Shown here: positions 6,487 through 9,075 of the stretch, in pieces | Numbering within the stretch: position 1 is the stretch's first letter | Layout of the letters: every line of letters begins with the position of its first letter | Notes under the pieces: generated by a model | What the model saw: the letters and a program-made list of their open reading frames with translations, nothing else | What the model was told of the DNA's origin: nothing | Database searches by the model: none | Translations under genes and position numbers: made by a program | From: NBML01 sp029939535 | GTDB lineage: Bacteria; Desulfobacterota; Desulfobacteria; Desulfobacterales; Desulfobacteraceae | Length of the DNA stretch: 9,075 nt | Assembly (NCBI GenBank): GCA_029939535.1 | Contig: JAOZST010000155.1 | Coordinates: 1 to 9,075, forward strand | Direction: 5' to 3'

Positions 6487-6559
6487 GGGGGTCATAAGGG
6501 GGTCAAGCCTGACCCCGATTCGCTGACCCCGGTTCGTTTCGGTTCGTTTGATGACCCCC
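6487..6559. repeat. cluster of GGGGTCA/TGACCCC repeats upstream of mttB
   Basis: GGGGGTCAT (6487-6495) is an exact inverted match of ATGACCCCC (6551-6559). Between them, GGGGTCA-AGCC-TGACCCC (6499-6516) forms a 7-bp stem with a 4-base loop, and a further TGACCCC sits at 6524-6530. The 10-mers GGTTCGTTTC and GGTTCGTTTG are tandem at 6531-6550. Bases 6504-6516 repeat one arm of the hairpin at 4890-4943. The cluster fills the gap between the permease stop (6569) and the mttB ribosome site. It appears to be a degenerate REP-like element and may fold in more than one way in the operon mRNA. Confidence 0.75.
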
Positions 6560-6568
6560 GTTTTGTTA

Positions 6569-7423
6569 TTATTTATTGTGCATGATTGCATCCTGCTGCT
6601 TTTTGGTTAATCCCTGGAGAATCCGGTCCAGCACAACTGCAATGAACAATATGCCCAGGCCGGATTCTATTCCTACCCCCAGGTCAATACGCTGGATACT
6701 GTATAAAATTTTGGACCCAAGGCCTCCAGCCCCGATCATGGCGGCAACCACAACCATGGACAGGGCCATCATTACCGTTTGATTCACTCCGGTCATGATG
6801 CTGGGAATGGCCAGGGGAAGCTGGATCTTAAGCAGCAGCTGTACAGGTGTGCACCCAAAGGCAATTCCAGCTTCAGTCACTTCATGGTCAACCTGCTGTA
6901 TTCCCAGACTTGTCAGTCTTACCATGGGAGGAAGAGCAAAAATTACCGTTGCAATAATACCTGGTACATTGCCAATCCCGAAAAACATGATTGCAGGAAT
7001 CAAATATACAAAACTGGGGATGGTCTGCATACCATCCAGGATGGGTTTGAGCACCATGTCAAATTTAGGACTTTTTGCGGCCAGGATACCCATGGGAAGT
7101 CCAAATAAAACAGATATGAAAACAGCTGTCATGACCAGGGCCATGGTGCTCATTCCGATGATCCAAAGATCCATGGCTCCCAGGCCAAAGAGACAGGCAG
7201 CCGTAATGATGGCCACCTTGCGGCCGGCAACAAGTCCTCCGATTATGGTAAGGCATATCAGGGTAATGGGCCAGGGTACCCAGACAAAAAAACTGTCCAG
7301 TTGAACCAGAAGGAATTCAACTACCACTTTAATGGAGTCAAAAACCGATGAAAAATTTTCTGTCAGCCAGTTAACAAAAACTTCCACCCACTGGCCCAGG
7401 GGGATTCGTATGGGAAAATTCAT
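6569..7423 (-). CDS. glycine betaine/proline-type ABC transporter permease
   Basis: 284 residues, the size of OpuAB rather than the longer ProW. Mostly hydrophobic, with membrane segments seen at about 51-66, 69-85, 91-115, 139-150, 154-170, 212-233 and 252-267. The cytoplasmic EAA loop that docks on the ATPase is at 184-207 (EAGIAFGCTPVQLLLKIQLP). GAGGLGSKI and the IQRIDLGVGIESG segment near the C-terminus are typical of the OpuAB/ProW family. It forms the inner-membrane channel for a betaine-type solute. AAGGAGT lies about six bases before the ATG, and the gene begins 18 bases after the ATPase stop, so the two are almost certainly cotranscribed. Substrate specificity cannot be read from the permease. 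A role in feeding the downstream methyltransferases rather than only in osmoprotection is inferred from the operon. Confidence 0.93.
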   Translation of the reverse strand: MNFPIRIPLGQWVEVFVNWLTENFSSVFDSIKVVVEFLLVQLDSFFVWVPWPITLICLTIIGGLVAGRKVAIITAACLFGLGAMDLWIIGMSTMALVMTAVFISVLFGLPMGILAAKSPKFDMVLKPILDGMQTIPSFVYLIPAIMFFGIGNVPGIIATVIFALPPMVRLTSLGIQQVDHEVTEAGIAFGCTPVQLLLKIQLPLAIPSIMTGVNQTVMMALSMVVVAAMIGAGGLGSKILYSIQRIDLGVGIESGLGILFIAVVLDRILQGLTKKQQDAIMHNK

Positions 7424-7441
7424 GACGGCACTCCTTAAAAT

Positions 7442-8659
7442 TTAAGCTGTCTGTAAAGACATCAATATGGTTTCCCTGGGAATAACCCCCTGGATTTTAC
7501 CCTGGTCATCATTGACCACAATTGGAACTTTGGTGTCTGCAGCTTTGTTCAGCAGTGATTCCAGGAATATGTCGCCTGAAACACTGACCGTTGGATAATA
7601 GGTAGGGCGATTTTCCTGGGGGATGTCTTCAATGGATTTGGAAAACCCGTTTGAGGCAATAAAGTTGAAATAGTCAACAGTTTCCCGTACCTGCTGGTTT
7701 TCATCCACCAAAAAAGCATAACGAAGATAGTGCTCATTCATTTTGTTTGTCAGCTCCTCATTGGTGCAGCCAATGGGCAATATCCAGTTATCAGGTTTTT
7801 GCATGATATCCCGGGCTGTGATGAATTTGGTCTTGGGAAGGTCCTTTACAAACTCTTCCACATACCCCTTGGCCGGGTTAAGAACAATTTCAGCCGGGGT
7901 TCCCTGCTGTACAATGGCACCATCTTTCATGATGGCAATATGGTTGGCTATTCTCAAGGCTTCGTGGAGATCATGAGTAACAAAGACAATGGTTTTTTTA
8001 ACTTTCTTGATTAATTTTACAAACTCATCCTGCATCTGCCGTTTAATTAAAGGGTCCAGCGCTGAAAAGGCTTCGTCCATGAGCAGGATTTCCGGATTTG
8101 TGGCCAGAGCCCTGGCAAGTCCCACCCTTTGCTGCATGCCACCGCTCAATTCATAGGGGTAAGATTTTTCCCATCCTTTCAGCCCCACAAGTTCCAGGGC
8201 CTCATAGGCTCTTTTTTCTCGTTCTTTTTTATCCACACCCTGTACTTCCAGACCCAGGGCAGCGTTATTTACAAGTTTCCTATGGGGCAGCAGGGCAAAA
8301 TGCTGAAAAACCATGCCTGTTTTCTGCCGCCGTATATTTCTTAATTCCAGGTCGGATAAAGAAGTGACATCCTGGTCGTCGATATAAACTTTTCCCGCGC
8401 TGGGTTCATGGAGACGGTTGATGCATCGAAGCAAGGTTGATTTCCCGCTTCCGGAAAGTCCCATGAGACAGAAAATTTCTCCTTGGGAAACCTGGAATGA
8501 GGCCTTCTGGGTTCCCACTACACAGCCTGTCTTTTCAAGGCGCTCAACCTTGTTCATCCCTTTATACAGGTCCCAGTTTTTAATGATCTCTTCAGATCTG
8601 GAACCAAATACTTTCCAAACATCTTCACATTTTATCTTTGGGCTAGAATCATAAGCCAT
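7442..8659 (-). CDS. glycine betaine/proline-type ABC transporter ATPase with CBS domains
   Basis: 405 residues, close to ProV (about 400) and OpuAA. Walker A GLSGSGKST at 67-75, Q-loop Q119, signature LSGGMQQR at 171-178, Walker B ILLMDE at 191-196 and H-loop H229 (VTHD) are all intact, so it should hydrolyse ATP. Residues from about 279 to the end form a C-terminal CBS-type pair (TARDIMQKP... to ...GVIPRETILMSL). In the OpuA family such domains sense ionic strength and gate transport, so some osmotic control may persist. The N-terminal extension before Walker A (KVFGSRSEE...) is typical of ProV/OpuAA. The start has AAGGA four bases upstream (8668-8664). It follows the binding-protein gene after a 104-nt gap containing a hairpin. 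Confidence 0.94.
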   Translation of the reverse strand: MAYDSSPKIKCEDVWKVFGSRSEEIIKNWDLYKGMNKVERLEKTGCVVGTQKASFQVSQGEIFCLMGLSGSGKSTLLRCINRLHEPSAGKVYIDDQDVTSLSDLELRNIRRQKTGMVFQHFALLPHRKLVNNAALGLEVQGVDKKEREKRAYEALELVGLKGWEKSYPYELSGGMQQRVGLARALATNPEILLMDEAFSALDPLIKRQMQDEFVKLIKKVKKTIVFVTHDLHEALRIANHIAIMKDGAIVQQGTPAEIVLNPAKGYVEEFVKDLPKTKFITARDIMQKPDNWILPIGCTNEELTNKMNEHYLRYAFLVDENQQVRETVDYFNFIASNGFSKSIEDIPQENRPTYYPTVSVSGDIFLESLLNKAADTKVPIVVNDDQGKIQGVIPRETILMSLQTA

Positions 8660-8713
8660 GGAAATCCTTTCCTATAGAAGTTTGATTGATACGTAAAAGC
8701 CAAATGAAAATGC

Positions 8714-8752
8714 CATGGTTCATATTAATAAATTATATTATTATGAACCATG
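8714..8752. repeat. intercistronic hairpin between binding-protein and ATPase genes
   Basis: CATGGTTCATA (8714-8724) pairs perfectly with TATGAACCATG (8742-8752). After a T/T mismatch, five more A/T pairs (8726-8730 with 8736-8740) close on a five-base loop. There is no following T-run on the minus strand. Such a hairpin just after a binding-protein gene often protects the upstream message and lets the binding protein be made in excess; that role is inferred. Confidence 0.75.
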
Positions 8753-8763
8753 ACCTGGGAATT

Positions 8764-9075
8764 TTACTGGGCGTTTTTAAGCCAGGCATTTACAATTTCA
8801 GGATTTTCATCAACCCATTTTTTTGCCGCATCTGCAGCACTTAATTTAGGTTTGTCCGGAAGGTCAGTAACCATGGCAATGAGTTTATTAACTTCTTGAA
8901 TGGGGATTGACCAATTTTTCAAGAAGTTATAGGCTTTTGGAAGTCTTGTCTTCAGTCTTTTGCTTATTCCCACCCATACATTTGTGGTTGTGAAACCGCA
9001 GGTGATTTTACTCTGGTCAGGCTTGCCCTGGACAAATTTCCACTCAGCATCATTGTATGGGGGTTCTTCAAGTTT
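8764..9075 (-). CDS. glycine betaine-type ABC substrate-binding protein, C-terminal part
   Basis: Only the last 103 residues are in the window; the frame is open to the right edge, where the gene begins further upstream. The visible part opens KLEEPPYNDAEW, which fits the LxYLE-P region of OpuAC/ProX-type solute-binding proteins. It ends with VNKLIAMVTDLPDKPKLSAADAAKKWVDENPEIVNAWL, the usual C-terminal helical stretch of this family. It should be the periplasmic or lipid-anchored receptor of the importer encoded next, but the signal peptide and the aromatic box that binds betaine are outside the window. It is the first visible gene of the operon; the operon promoter is not visible. Internal GTG at 8973 is not a start. 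Stop is TAA. Confidence 0.88.
   Translation of the reverse strand, partial: KLEEPPYNDAEWKFVQGKPDQSKITCGFTTTNVWVGISKRLKTRLPKAYNFLKNWSIPIQEVNKLIAMVTDLPDKPKLSAADAAKKWVDENPEIVNAWLKNAQ

Noticed and set aside
9015..9025. GGTCAGGCTTG, matching part of the REP-like arm, inside the binding-protein gene
   Set aside because: It lies in an intact coding frame with no inverted partner nearby; an 11-base match is taken as chance.

Overview
The window looks like a piece of an anaerobic, probably sulfate-reducing deltaproteobacterial chromosome (Desulfobacterales-like). This is an inference from gene content: a tungsten-type aldehyde:ferredoxin oxidoreductase, two MttB-family corrinoid methyltransferases, one of them with an in-frame amber codon where pyrrolysine is expected, and an OpuA/ProU-type betaine importer. 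GC content is moderate, and intergenic DNA is clearly AT-rich. No rRNA, tRNA, CRISPR array or transposase gene is visible.

Layout. On the minus strand, positions 1-1480 hold the first ~493 residues of an aldehyde:ferredoxin oxidoreductase whose C-terminus lies beyond the left edge. A ~400-bp divergent regulatory region (1481-1893) follows, with a good sigma-70 promoter for the rightward gene and several palindromes. On the plus strand, 1894-3264 encodes a class III PLP aminotransferase. It ends in a strong hairpin terminator (3314-3356) shared with the convergent leftward operon. Everything from 9075 down to 3399 is minus strand and reads as one operon: betaine-binding protein (partial, 9075-8764), ATPase with CBS domains (8659-7442), permease (7423-6569), pyrrolysine-type MttB (6464-4977, amber at 5483-5481), then a second MttB-family protein without pyrrolysine (4874-3399).

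How the genes may work together. The importer would bring in a quaternary amine such as glycine betaine. The non-pyrrolysine MttB homologue (MtgB-like group) could demethylate it, and the pyrrolysine MttB would demethylate trimethylamine. Both need a corrinoid protein, a reductive activator and the pyl genes, none of which is in this window. The aminotransferase would make an aldehyde or oxo-acid, and the divergent AOR oxidises aldehydes to acids with ferredoxin, so these two may form a second small module. The main point of interest is the amber-containing mttB. An annotation with the standard code would split it into two broken ORFs. It is bracketed by REP-like inverted repeats built on GGGGTCA/TGACCCC.
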